From Actinomycetes bacterium (GTDB taxonomy: Bacteria; Actinomycetota; Actinomycetes; Actinomycetales; Microbacteriaceae): a DNA stretch of 34,396 nt. The stretch covers positions 1 to 34,396 of the forward strand of contig JAUHVN010000001.1 in assembly GCA_030425055.1 (NCBI GenBank). The letters run 5' to 3'. Under the pieces are notes generated by a model. It was given only the letters and a program-made list of their open reading frames with translations. It was not told the DNA's origin and did not search any database. Position 1 is the first letter of the stretch. Each line of letters begins with the position of its first letter. Below are positions 17,055 to 24,584 of this stretch, one piece after another. The translations under genes and the position numbers were made by a program.

Positions 17055-17636
17055 TCAGCCGACGCGGGCCAGGAACTCCAGAACGCGCGTGACGAGCAGC
17101 TCGGTCGCCTCGGCGTCGTAGCCGGGCAGCGAGCTGTCTTCGAACAGATGCTGATCGCCGGGGTAGGTGAACAGCTCGCCGTCGGCGGCCGATGCGACGA
17201 TGTCACGGGCCGCGTCGATGTCGCCCTCGCCCGCGAAGAACTCATCCGCGTCCATGCCGTGGATCTGCACGGGGACACCGTCGGGCCACGGGCCGAACGC
17301 CCATTCGCCCGAGATCGGGATCGCCGACTCCAACAGCACGGCGCCCGCCGCCCCGGGGCGCTGCTGGGCGAGTCGCTGGGCGCGCATCACCCCCGACGAC
17401 ACACCGAGGTAGACGAGGCGATCGGGCAGGCCGGCCGCCGCGGCGTCGGCCCGCGCGTCGACATCGACGTCGCCGCTGTTCACGAACGCGAAGGCGTCCT
17501 CCATCGAGTCGAAGACGCGCCCGTCGTAGAGATCGGGCGTGTGCACGACGTGTCCGGCAGAGCGCAACCGGTCCGCCAGATCGCGCATCCCCGGAGTCAG
17601 CCCGAGGATGTGGTGGAACATGAGTACGTCAGCCAT
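17055..17636 (-). CDS. Dienelactone-hydrolase-like alpha/beta hydrolase
   Basis: A 193-residue protein of dienelactone hydrolase layout (MADVLMFHHILGLTPGMRDLADRLRSAGHVVHTPDLYDGR at the start). The nucleophile elbow is GVSSG with Ser80 where true dienelactone hydrolases have cysteine. HGMDADEFF gives the acid (Asp129 or Asp131) and GDQHLF gives the base His163. Several dienelactone-hydrolase relatives with Ser have been annotated as esterases, so the substrate is open. The ribosome site GAGGAGGT upstream of the ATG is strong. The VOC gene follows the same direction 44 nt upstream, so they may be co-transcribed. Confidence 0.9.
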   Translation of the reverse strand: MADVLMFHHILGLTPGMRDLADRLRSAGHVVHTPDLYDGRVFDSMEDAFAFVNSGDVDVDARADAAAAGLPDRLVYLGVSSGVMRAQRLAQQRPGAAGAVLLESAIPISGEWAFGPWPDGVPVQIHGMDADEFFAGEGDIDAARDIVASAADGELFTYPGDQHLFEDSSLPGYDAEATELLVTRVLEFLARVG

Positions 17637-17679
17637 GGAGACCTCCTCTTGCGTCCTTCATAGTCGACACTCCCGACGC

Positions 17680-18078
17680 TCATCGCGCGGGCGGATTGTG
17701 CACGAACTCGACGCGGATGCCGGAGTCGTCCTCGACGGACGACGCGTAGTAGCGGTCGTTGAATCGCGGGTACGTCTTGGGGTCGCGTACCGCCGTCCAG
17801 CCCGCATCCGTCGCCAGCGTGTGGAACCGATCGACGTCGGCGCGCGACCCGACGGCGAAGGCGAGATGTTGCCAGCCTGAGCGACCGTGCTCGTGGCGAC
17901 CCGCGGCGCCATCCCGGGCGGGGTAGAGGATGAGCTCGACGTCGCCGTCGCGATACCAGGACACGGAGCCCTCGGCATCTGTGCGGTCGAAACCGAGCGC
18001 GGACATGATGGGGTCGAACTGCGCGATTCCGCGATCGAGCTCGCCGACAGTGATACCGAGATGGTCGAAGACAGGCAT
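17680..18078 (-). CDS. VOC-family (glyoxalase/dioxygenase-like) protein
   Basis: A 132-residue single VOC unit of two beta-alpha-beta-beta-beta repeats: it begins MPVFDHLGITVGELDRGIAQFDPIMSALGF, has the WQHLAFAVGSRADVDRFHTLATDAG middle and ends DDSGIRVEFVHNPP. His at FDHLG, His at WQHLAF and Glu at VEFV occupy the usual metal positions. A GTG six bases further upstream (18084) could also start the protein. No substrate can be named. It probably shares a transcript with the dienelactone-hydrolase-like gene that follows. Confidence 0.88.
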   Translation of the reverse strand: MPVFDHLGITVGELDRGIAQFDPIMSALGFDRTDAEGSVSWYRDGDVELILYPARDGAAGRHEHGRSGWQHLAFAVGSRADVDRFHTLATDAGWTAVRDPKTYPRFNDRYYASSVEDDSGIRVEFVHNPPAR

Positions 18079-18164
18079 CCACACAGTCTGACGGATGCCT
18101 GCGACAAGCTGAGGATCAGCCGGAAACGATGTCTGACCGGCTGATCGTCGCGCACACTGGATGC

Positions 18165-18398
18165 ATGTGGTTGAGCTTCCTCAAGGCGGTCAAGAACCGT
18201 GAGCACCGCGTGGCACCGACGACGTGGGTCGCCGCGATCGCTGCCGTCGTCTACACGGTAGCGCCGATCGACCTCATCCCCGAGCTCGTCCTCGGCCCGC
18301 TCGGCTTCGTCGACGACCTGGGTGTCTGGACGATCTTCGCCGTGCTGTTCACCCGCGAGATGAGCCGCTGGGCGCGCACCCGCCCGGCCACCGCCTGA
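18165..18398 (+). CDS. Small DUF1232 membrane protein
   Basis: A 77-residue protein with the DUF1232 signature: VAAIAAVVYTVAPIDLIPELVLGPLGFVDDLGVWTIFAVL, where the PIDLIPE and D-D pair recur in the family. It probably spans the membrane twice. The role of the family is unknown. The ATG at 18165 is used because the family starts with a short basic helix like this one (FLKAVKNREHR); the frame is open from 18129 but that would add an unrelated leader. It is convergent with the methyltransferase gene and shares the hairpin between them. Confidence 0.85.
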   Translation: MWLSFLKAVKNREHRVAPTTWVAAIAAVVYTVAPIDLIPELVLGPLGFVDDLGVWTIFAVLFTREMSRWARTRPATA

Positions 18399-18406
18399 GA
18401 CACGAC

Positions 18407-18442
18407 GAAGCCGCGGAACCGGTGACCCGGCCCCGCGGCTTC
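18407..18442. terminator. GC-rich hairpin between convergent genes
   Basis: GAAGCCGCGG (18407-18416) pairs perfectly with CCGCGGCTTC (18433-18442) over a 16-nt loop. It lies just after the DUF1232 stop and just before the methyltransferase stop on the other strand. No T-run follows on either side, as is common for actinobacterial terminators, so it probably serves both genes. Confidence 0.7.
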
Positions 18443-18452
18443 GAACGGCGCG

Positions 18453-19559
18453 TCAGGGGCGCGCCTCGAGCACCCGGTGGAGGGGTGTCTCGGCCACGCT
18501 CGCGAAGCGCGAGAATCCGCCGGCCTCGGCGACGTCGCCGATGCGAGCCGGCCCCGCCTGCGTGCCGAGCGCCAGGCCGACGTCCTGCGAGAGCGACGAC
18601 GGCGTGCACACCAGCGTCGAGAAGCCGTAGTAGACCCGCCCGACCGGGTTGAAGTTGTCTTCGACGTGGTCGCCGGCCATCGGCTCGACGATCATCCAGG
18701 TGCCGTCGTCGGCGAGCACGCTGCGCACGTGGTGCGCGGCACCCACGGGGTCGCCCATGTCGTGCAGGCAGTCGAACATCGCGACCAGGTCGTAGCCCTC
18801 GCCGCCGAACGAGTCGGCCGTCGCCACCTCGAAGCGCACGCGGTCGGCCACGCCCGCCTCGATCGCACGGGCACGCGCGGCCTCGATCGAGCCGACATGG
18901 TAGTCGAAGCCGACGAACGTCGAGTTCGGGAACGCCTGCGCGAGCAGGATCGTCGATGCGCCGTACCCGCACCCCACATCGGCGACGCGTGCGCCGTCGC
19001 GCAGCTTCTGCTCGACGCCGTCGAGCGCGGGGATCCACGCCTCGACGAGGCTCGCCAGGTAGGCGGGACGGAAGAACCGCTCGCAGCCGTCGTGCAGGTC
19101 GGAGTCGTGCTCGTGCCACCCGAAGCCGGCGCCGCTGCGGGCGGCGTCGATGATGTGCGAGGTGGCCTGCACGGTGCCGAGCGCCGTCTGGAACAGACCG
19201 GGCAGGAAGGCGGGGCTCTCGGCGTCGGTGAGCGCGATCGCGTACTCGGGCGCCAGGGCGTAGCGCTTGGTCGACGGGTCATAGGTGAGGTAGTCGCCCG
19301 CGGCCTGGGCGTTCAGCCACTCCCTCGCGTAGGGCTGCGCGGTGTCGGTCGCGAGCGACAGCTCGCCGGGGGTGATCGGACCGTGCTCGGCGATCGCCCG
19401 GTAGTAGCCGAGCTTGTCGCCGAGCACGACGAGCGCCGTGTTGAGGGTGGCGCCGACCTCGCCCACCGCGCGGTGGACGAAGTCCATCAGCTTGTCGGGG
19501 TAGATCGGGGCCGGCTCGGCGATGGGAGCGGCGGTCGTCGGTTCTGCGGTGATGGTCAT
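18453..19559 (-). CDS. SAM-dependent methyltransferase (Rv2258c-like, with N-terminal winged-helix part)
   Basis: A 368-residue protein. Residues about 20-110 form a helical, winged-helix-like dimerisation region (LNTALVVLGDKLGYYRAIAEHGPITPGELS). The methyltransferase core begins with motif I VADVGCGYGAS (about 180-190), has FVGFDYHVGSIEAARARA as the acidic loop, and LVAMFDCLHDMGDP as motif IV. It resembles Rv2258c of Mycobacterium tuberculosis, whose substrate is not established. AAGGAGA precedes the ATG at 19559. A conserved 22-bp box 64 nt upstream is shared with the hydrolase-glycosyltransferase gene and with the divergent LuxR regulator, which implies control by that regulator. Confidence 0.9.
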   Translation of the reverse strand: MTITAEPTTAAPIAEPAPIYPDKLMDFVHRAVGEVGATLNTALVVLGDKLGYYRAIAEHGPITPGELSLATDTAQPYAREWLNAQAAGDYLTYDPSTKRYALAPEYAIALTDAESPAFLPGLFQTALGTVQATSHIIDAARSGAGFGWHEHDSDLHDGCERFFRPAYLASLVEAWIPALDGVEQKLRDGARVADVGCGYGASTILLAQAFPNSTFVGFDYHVGSIEAARARAIEAGVADRVRFEVATADSFGGEGYDLVAMFDCLHDMGDPVGAAHHVRSVLADDGTWMIVEPMAGDHVEDNFNPVGRVYYGFSTLVCTPSSLSQDVGLALGTQAGPARIGDVAEAGGFSRFASVAETPLHRVLEARP

Positions 19560-19597
19560 GGTTGTCTCCTTGTTCGATGAAGCGTTCGGATGCTCCG

Positions 19598-19664
19598 ACG
19601 CTAGGAATCCGCACCGGGTCCACGCATCAGGGGCCACCCCCTAGTCCTCGCCGCCCCCTACACT
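19598..19664. promoter_or_regulatory. LuxR-box copy 1 with divergent promoters (methyltransferase and LuxR)
   Basis: The element GCATCAGGGG-CC-ACC-CCCTAGT occupies 19624-19645 and holds the dyad AGGGG-N4-CCCCT (19629-19642). Towards the methyltransferase the - strand -10 box TAGCGT (19603 to 19598) lies 20 nt from the element. Towards luxR the -10 box TACACT (19659-19664) lies 13 nt from it and 6 nt before the ATG at 19671. The -35 position of both promoters falls in the element or against its edge, as expected for activator-dependent promoters. Confidence 0.7.
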
Positions 19665-19670
19665 CGGGGC

Positions 19671-22409
19671 ATGCTCGTGGGTCGCGAGGCTGAGCAGCAG
19701 GCGATCGGAAGCCTGGTCGCCGCAGCGCGCCTGGGCACCAGCGGAGTGCTGGCGGTCACGGGCGAGGCCGGCGTCGGGAAGACGGCGCTGATCACCTCGA
19801 CGATCGACGACCTCGGCGAGATGCGCGTCCTGCGGGCGACCGGCGTCGAGGCCGAACGTGAGATCCCGTTCGCGACGCTGCTGCAGCTGTTGCGGCCCGC
19901 ACTCGACCTGCTCGACGCGCTGCCGCCCGCCCAGGCCGACGTGCTGGCGGCGGCGCTCGCGCTGCCGCGGTCGGCGGGGGCGCCGCCGCCGACCGATCGC
20001 TTCACCGTGGGAGCGGCCGTGCTGAGCCTCATATGCCGTTACGCGGATGAAGCCCCGGTGGCGGTGGTGGTCGACGATCTGCACCTCGCCGACGCGCCGT
20101 CCGTCGAGGCCCTCGTGTTCGCGGCCCGCCGTCTCGGCGCCGATCCGGTCGCGGTCATCCTCGGCATCCGGATGCCCGAGGGCGAGGGCCTCGTCGCCGA
20201 TCTGCCCGCGTTGCGCCTCAGCGGGGTCGGCCTCGACGACGCGCGCACCCTGCTCGCCGCGAGCCGGGTGATGACGGACGACCAGGTGCGTCTTCTGCAT
20301 CGCGCGACCGACGGCAACCCGCTCGCCCTTCTCGAACTCGGTGCCGGCGATCGCGACGTCATCGACAGCCTCGAGAGCGGCCTTCCGCTCCGGGTGCCCG
20401 CAGCGCTCGCCGACGCCTTCGGCCGCCGACTGGCCGACCTCGACGACGAGTGCCGCACGGTGCTGCTCGCGGCGGCGGTGTGCGGCGGCGACCTGGGCGT
20501 CGTGGCGGCTGCGTGCGCGCGTCTCGGAGTGGATGCCGGCCGTCTCACCGAGGCGGAGGAGCACGGGCTGGTCAGTCTCGCGGGAGGACGGCTCGAGTTC
20601 CGGCATCCGCTGCTTCGGGCCGCGGCGTACTCCGCCGCATCGGCGCCCGCACGGCGTGCCGCCCACCGCGCCGCGGCCGAGGTGCTGACCGAAGCCGAAG
20701 CCGACCGGCGCGCGTGGCACCTCGCCGAGTCGGTGTGGCAGCCCGACGAGGCGATCGCCGCGCTTCTTGCCGATGCGGGCGAACGAGCTGTCGCCCGGGC
20801 GGCGTACGCGGTGGCGGCTGCCGCGTACGAGCGCGCGGCGCAGTTGACGCCGGCAGCCGACGCTCGGGGCGCCCGCGCACTGCGTGCGGCCGAGCTGGCG
20901 TGGGCCGCCGGCGACGGGGCCTGGGCGCTCTCGCTGCTCGAAGACCCGCCGACCTCGGCGTCCGATCCTGTCGCGTCGACGCCCGAGGCGATGAGCCTGC
21001 GCGCCTCTGTGGCCGCGCACACCGGATCGCTGCGTGACGCGGTCGCGCTGTACGAAGCGGCCGCCGCGAGCGCCCACGGGGTCGACGACACCGCCGTCGC
21101 GCTCGCCGACGCCGTGCACACCACGTTCTACCTGGGCGACGCGCGCCGGGCCGCTTCTCTCGCCGCCCGACTGGCAGACCTGACGCCCCGGGTCGGCGGC
21201 GTGCGCCAGCGCGCGGTCGCGCTGATGGCGACCGGTATCGCCGGGGTGCTCGCCGGTCGGGGTGGGATCGACGACATCCGCGAGGCGGCGGCGATCTTCG
21301 AGAACGACCCCGACGTGCGCGCCGAGCCGCGCCGGCTGTCCTGGCTGATGGTCGCGCCGCTCTTCCTGCGCGACGCGACGAGCGGCGATCGGCTGAGGGC
21401 GCTCACGCAGGAGGTGAGGGATGCCGCCGGCATCGGTGCGCTGCCCGCACTGCTCTTCCACGTCGCCCTCGATGAGGCGACCACTGCCGAGTACACGCGC
21501 GGTGAGGCGAACTTCGCCGAGGCGGTGCGGCTCGCCCGCGAGACGGGTCAGACCACCGAACTCGCGATGGCGCTGGCGGGCTCGAGCCGGCTCGAGGCGC
21601 GGATGGGCCGCGCCGAGGACTGCCGCGCGCACGCCGATGAGGCGCGCGCTCTCTGCCGCGCACGAGACATCCACATCGGCGAGGCGTGGCTCGAGTATGC
21701 GGAAGGCGACCTCGCGCTCTCGCAGGGCGACACCGAGCAGGCCGTCGACCGTTTCAGCGCCCTCCTGTCGCTCCTCGACGAGCACGGCCTCAACGACCCC
21801 GACCTCTCACCGGCACCCGAGCTCGTCGACGCGCTCATGCGCACGGGCCGCGACGAGCGGGCTCGGCGCGTGGCATCCGAGTTCTCGGTCTCGGCCGAGA
21901 GGAAGGGTCGGCCGTGGGCGCGCGCGCGAGCCGATCGTGCGCAGGGCCTCGCCGCTTCGGACGAGCAGGTCGACCGGTGGTTCGCGTCGGCGCTCGCGCT
22001 CCATGCGCAGACGTCGGACGACTTCGAAGCAGCCCGCACGCACTTGGCTTTCGGCGAACGTCTGCGCCGCGCGCGCCGTCATGTCGATGCGCGCGAGCCG
22101 CTTCGCGAGGCGCACGAGAGGTTCGTGCGCCTCGGGTGCGCGGTGTGGGTGGACCGAGCCGCCGCCGAGCTCGCCGCGACGGGCGAGCGCGTGCGGGCCG
22201 CAGCGGCGAGCGCGACGTCGCTGCTCACGCCGCAGGAGCTGCAGGTGAGTCTGCTGCTGGTCGACGGTCGCACGACGCGCGAGGCGGCCGCGGCGCTATT
22301 CCTGAGTCCGAAGACGGTGGAGTACCACCTGCGCAAGGTGTACGTGAAGCTCGGCATCGGGTCGAGAGCCGAACTCGCCGAGCTGCTCTCCGGCGAGCGC
22401 GTGGCGTAG
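19671..22409 (+). CDS. Large ATP-binding LuxR-family regulator (LAL type)
   Basis: A 912-residue STAND-type transcriptional regulator. The N-terminal AAA-like domain has Walker A GEAGVGKT at 31-38 and a Walker B-like VAVVVDDLHLAD (about 126-137). A long alpha-helical repeat region (about 330-840) probably senses or oligomerises, and the C-terminus carries a LuxR helix-turn-helix (LTPQELQVSLLLVDGRTTREAAAALFLSPKTVEYHLRKVYVKLGI, about 850-900). LAL proteins activate nearby catabolic or secondary-metabolite genes when their ligand binds. The start at 19671 is supported by TACACT 6 nt before the ATG. It is divergent from the methyltransferase and convergent with the hydrolase-glycosyltransferase gene, both carrying the same 22-bp box. 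Confidence 0.95.
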   Translation: MLVGREAEQQAIGSLVAAARLGTSGVLAVTGEAGVGKTALITSTIDDLGEMRVLRATGVEAEREIPFATLLQLLRPALDLLDALPPAQADVLAAALALPRSAGAPPPTDRFTVGAAVLSLICRYADEAPVAVVVDDLHLADAPSVEALVFAARRLGADPVAVILGIRMPEGEGLVADLPALRLSGVGLDDARTLLAASRVMTDDQVRLLHRATDGNPLALLELGAGDRDVIDSLESGLPLRVPAALADAFGRRLADLDDECRTVLLAAAVCGGDLGVVAAACARLGVDAGRLTEAEEHGLVSLAGGRLEFRHPLLRAAAYSAASAPARRAAHRAAAEVLTEAEADRRAWHLAESVWQPDEAIAALLADAGERAVARAAYAVAAAAYERAAQLTPAADARGARALRAAELAWAAGDGAWALSLLEDPPTSASDPVASTPEAMSLRASVAAHTGSLRDAVALYEAAAASAHGVDDTAVALADAVHTTFYLGDARRAASLAARLADLTPRVGGVRQRAVALMATGIAGVLAGRGGIDDIREAAAIFENDPDVRAEPRRLSWLMVAPLFLRDATSGDRLRALTQEVRDAAGIGALPALLFHVALDEATTAEYTRGEANFAEAVRLARETGQTTELAMALAGSSRLEARMGRAEDCRAHADEARALCRARDIHIGEAWLEYAEGDLALSQGDTEQAVDRFSALLSLLDEHGLNDPDLSPAPELVDALMRTGRDERARRVASEFSVSAERKGRPWARARADRAQGLAASDEQVDRWFASALALHAQTSDDFEAARTHLAFGERLRRARRHVDAREPLREAHERFVRLGCAVWVDRAAAELAATGERVRAAAASATSLLTPQELQVSLLLVDGRTTREAAAALFLSPKTVEYHLRKVYVKLGIGSRAELAELLSGERVA

Positions 22410-22415
22410 CCGCCG

Positions 22416-24530
22416 TCAGAGCAGTCGCGCCAGCAGGGCGGCCGCGCGCGCGGCGCCGTCGGTCTCGACGTCGCGGTAGTCCACGTCGCGGCCGATCTCA
22501 TCGGCCATCGCCGCGGCGAGCACGTCGGGCTCGAGGTCGTCGTACTCAATGAAGCGTCCGGCCCGATAGCGGTCGAGGCGCGCGCGCACATGGAACCGCT
22601 GCTCGAAGTGCTGCTGCAGCGGCACGTAGATGAAGGGAACCTTGGCCGCGGTGAGTTCCATCGTGGTCGTCAGCCCGCCCTGCACGATCGCGAGATCGCA
22701 CGCCGCGAGGTGGTGGTGCAGGTCGGGCACATACGCCCGGTACTCGACGCCGGGCACCTGCGGCAGCGCCGCAGGATCGATGCGAGGCCCCGTGACCACG
22801 ATCATCCGCAGCGAGTCGATCGCGCGGTGCGCGGCCGGTGCGGCGGCGACGATGCGCCGCAGCAGCGACATGCCCACCCCCGAGCCGCCGACGGCCGCGA
22901 TGCAGACCCGCTCGTCCGGGCGATAGCCGAGGCGCTCCCGCAGCTCGGCCTTCTCGCCGAGCGCGGTCGGATCGAAGCCGGTGATGTAGCCCGAGAAGTC
23001 GAAGTGCTCTTCGGTCCAGTCGCGGATGCGCGGCATCCCCGGTCCGAAGGCGTCGGGCACGATGTCGTCGGCCGAGCCCACGAAGACGGCGGCATCGCGG
23101 AGCCGCCCGTACCGGTCGACGTGCTCGATCATCTCGAGGTTGTAGTCGGCGGTCAGGCGCGCTTCGCGCTCGCCGCGCGACGGCATCGGCAGGTAGCCGA
23201 CGAAGTCGGTCATCCACGCCAGCGCGCCGCGCTTGAGCTGCGGGTTCTCGAAGAGGAAGTGATCGACCTCCCACGCCTCATCGGCGATGACCAGGTCGTA
23301 CTGACCGGTCGCGGCGACCTCGTCGAACACCATGAAGTTGCTCACCAGGATCTCGTCCATGTCGCGCAGCGCCTGGAAGACGGCGAGATCGTGGTCGCCG
23401 CTCTCGTCCTCGATGTGCGACGACTCGCTCGCGAGGGCACGGGATGCCGGATGCAGGCGCTCGCCCGCGGCATCCAGCATGCGCGTCACGGGATCCTGAG
23501 CGAGCCAGTCGATGTGGGCCGACGGATGCAGCGCCCGCAGCTCCTGTGCGATGGCGAGGTCGCGGCGAGCATGGCCGAGGCCGATCGGTGACGAGAGGTA
23601 GAGCACGCGCGGTTCGCGCCCGGGGGCGACCCACCAGGTTTCATCGAGACGGCGGGTGCGGAAGACGCGATCGGCGAAGTCGCGGATCGCGTGGTTGACG
23701 CGCACCGGGTAGCGCACCTGCGGCACGTGGCCGGCGGCGTCGAGCGCGAGCAGTTCGGCGCCCGGGATCATCCGCTGGATGAACTCGGCGTTCTCGAACG
23801 ACGTGATGTGGTCGTCGGTGCCGTGGATGAACAGCGCCGGACGGTCGAGCGCGGCCAGGCGACGGCCGACCTCTTCCTTGTCGTACTCGTACGTGTCGGT
23901 CAGCGTCCACGCCAGCACGTCGGGCCGCTGGTCGAGTCCCCACTCGACGAGGTCGTCGATCGCCTTCGTCGAGTGCGGATCGGACGCGACCTCCGACATG
24001 AAGAACTGCACGAAATCCGGCCAGTCGGCCTTCCAGTAGTCGTGGTCGAACTTGGCCCAGCCCGTCGGCCGAGGGTTCGCCACGGGGTCGTAGGGCACGT
24101 CGACCTCGCGTCCGGTGTGCTCGATCCGCCACGGGTGACTTCCACCGATCGACACGAGCCCGCGCACCCGATCGGGATGCATCGCGGCGAGGTTGACCGC
24201 CGTCTCGCCGCCCATCGAGAATCCGACGACGACCGCGGTATCGGTCGCGGTGGCGTCCATGACGGCGAGCGCGTCGGCCATCCGGTTGCCGAACGAGTAG
24301 CGCTCCGGTACGAGCGGTCGCGTCGAGCGGCCGGTACCGGCGGCGTCGTAGCTGACCACCCGGAAGTGCCGGGCGAGGTAGGGCAGCTGCATCTTCCACG
24401 CGCGCTCGTGGACGAACTCCCACGTGGGCAGCAGCAGGATCGTCGGGCCGGCCGCGCCGTACACGTCATAGCGGATCGTCGCGCCGGCGCGCTCGACCGT
24501 TCCTGATGACGTCGGTTCGGCGGCTCTCAT
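22416..24530 (-). CDS. Fusion of alpha/beta hydrolase and GT-B glycosyltransferase
   Basis: A 704-residue two-domain protein. Residues 1-290 are an alpha/beta hydrolase with the triad Ser105 (GFSMGG), Asp240 (HGTDDH) and His268 (AAGH). From about 308 a GT-B glycosyltransferase follows: its N-half begins VLYLSSPIGLGHARRD, and the C-half has the donor-binding segment IVQGGLTTTMELTAAKVPFIYVPLQQHF at 615-642, as in MGT/YjiC-like enzymes. There is no signal peptide. A single chain that both hydrolyses an ester (or lactone) and adds or removes a sugar is suggestive of resistance to, or tailoring of, a glycosylated small molecule. No substrate is known. TACGCT ends 7 nt before the ATG at 24530, so the message is probably leaderless. 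Confidence 0.9.
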   Translation of the reverse strand: MRAAEPTSSGTVERAGATIRYDVYGAAGPTILLLPTWEFVHERAWKMQLPYLARHFRVVSYDAAGTGRSTRPLVPERYSFGNRMADALAVMDATATDTAVVVGFSMGGETAVNLAAMHPDRVRGLVSIGGSHPWRIEHTGREVDVPYDPVANPRPTGWAKFDHDYWKADWPDFVQFFMSEVASDPHSTKAIDDLVEWGLDQRPDVLAWTLTDTYEYDKEEVGRRLAALDRPALFIHGTDDHITSFENAEFIQRMIPGAELLALDAAGHVPQVRYPVRVNHAIRDFADRVFRTRRLDETWWVAPGREPRVLYLSSPIGLGHARRDLAIAQELRALHPSAHIDWLAQDPVTRMLDAAGERLHPASRALASESSHIEDESGDHDLAVFQALRDMDEILVSNFMVFDEVAATGQYDLVIADEAWEVDHFLFENPQLKRGALAWMTDFVGYLPMPSRGEREARLTADYNLEMIEHVDRYGRLRDAAVFVGSADDIVPDAFGPGMPRIRDWTEEHFDFSGYITGFDPTALGEKAELRERLGYRPDERVCIAAVGGSGVGMSLLRRIVAAAPAAHRAIDSLRMIVVTGPRIDPAALPQVPGVEYRAYVPDLHHHLAACDLAIVQGGLTTTMELTAAKVPFIYVPLQQHFEQRFHVRARLDRYRAGRFIEYDDLEPDVLAAAMADEIGRDVDYRDVETDGAARAAALLARLL

Positions 24531-24537
24531 GCAGGTG

Positions 24538-24584
24538 AGCGTAGAACCAACCGCCGCCGTCGGCATCAGGGGGGACGCCCTAGT
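24538..24584 (-). promoter_or_regulatory. LuxR-box copy 2 and promoter of the hydrolase-glycosyltransferase gene
   Basis: GCATCAGGGG-GG-ACG-CCCTAGT (24563-24584) matches copy 1 at 19 of 22 bases. Reading towards the gene, the -10 box TACGCT (24543 to 24538) lies 19 nt after the element, and the ATG at 24530 follows 7 nt later. The element overlaps the last codon of the upstream gene on the same strand. Confidence 0.72.

Noticed and set aside
17192..17623. Arginine-rich + strand frame opposite the dienelactone-hydrolase gene
   Set aside because: Typical antisense frame of a GC-rich gene; the - strand protein has a complete catalytic triad and a strong ribosome site.
18129..18164. Longer start of the DUF1232 protein
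   Set aside because: The added 12 residues do not match the family, which begins with the short basic helix coded from 18165.
19641..21785. A 714-residue - strand frame opposite the LuxR regulator
   Set aside because: It is the antisense image of a GC-rich gene: composition is arginine/glycine/valine-biased with no recognisable motif, while the + strand frame holds Walker A and a LuxR HTH.
19624..24584. The two 22-bp copies as att sites or flanking direct repeats of an integrated element
   Set aside because: There is no integrase or transposase between them, the mismatches are in the centre while the dyad and the distance to the -10 boxes are kept, and one copy lies in a divergent promoter. 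A regulatory site explains this better.
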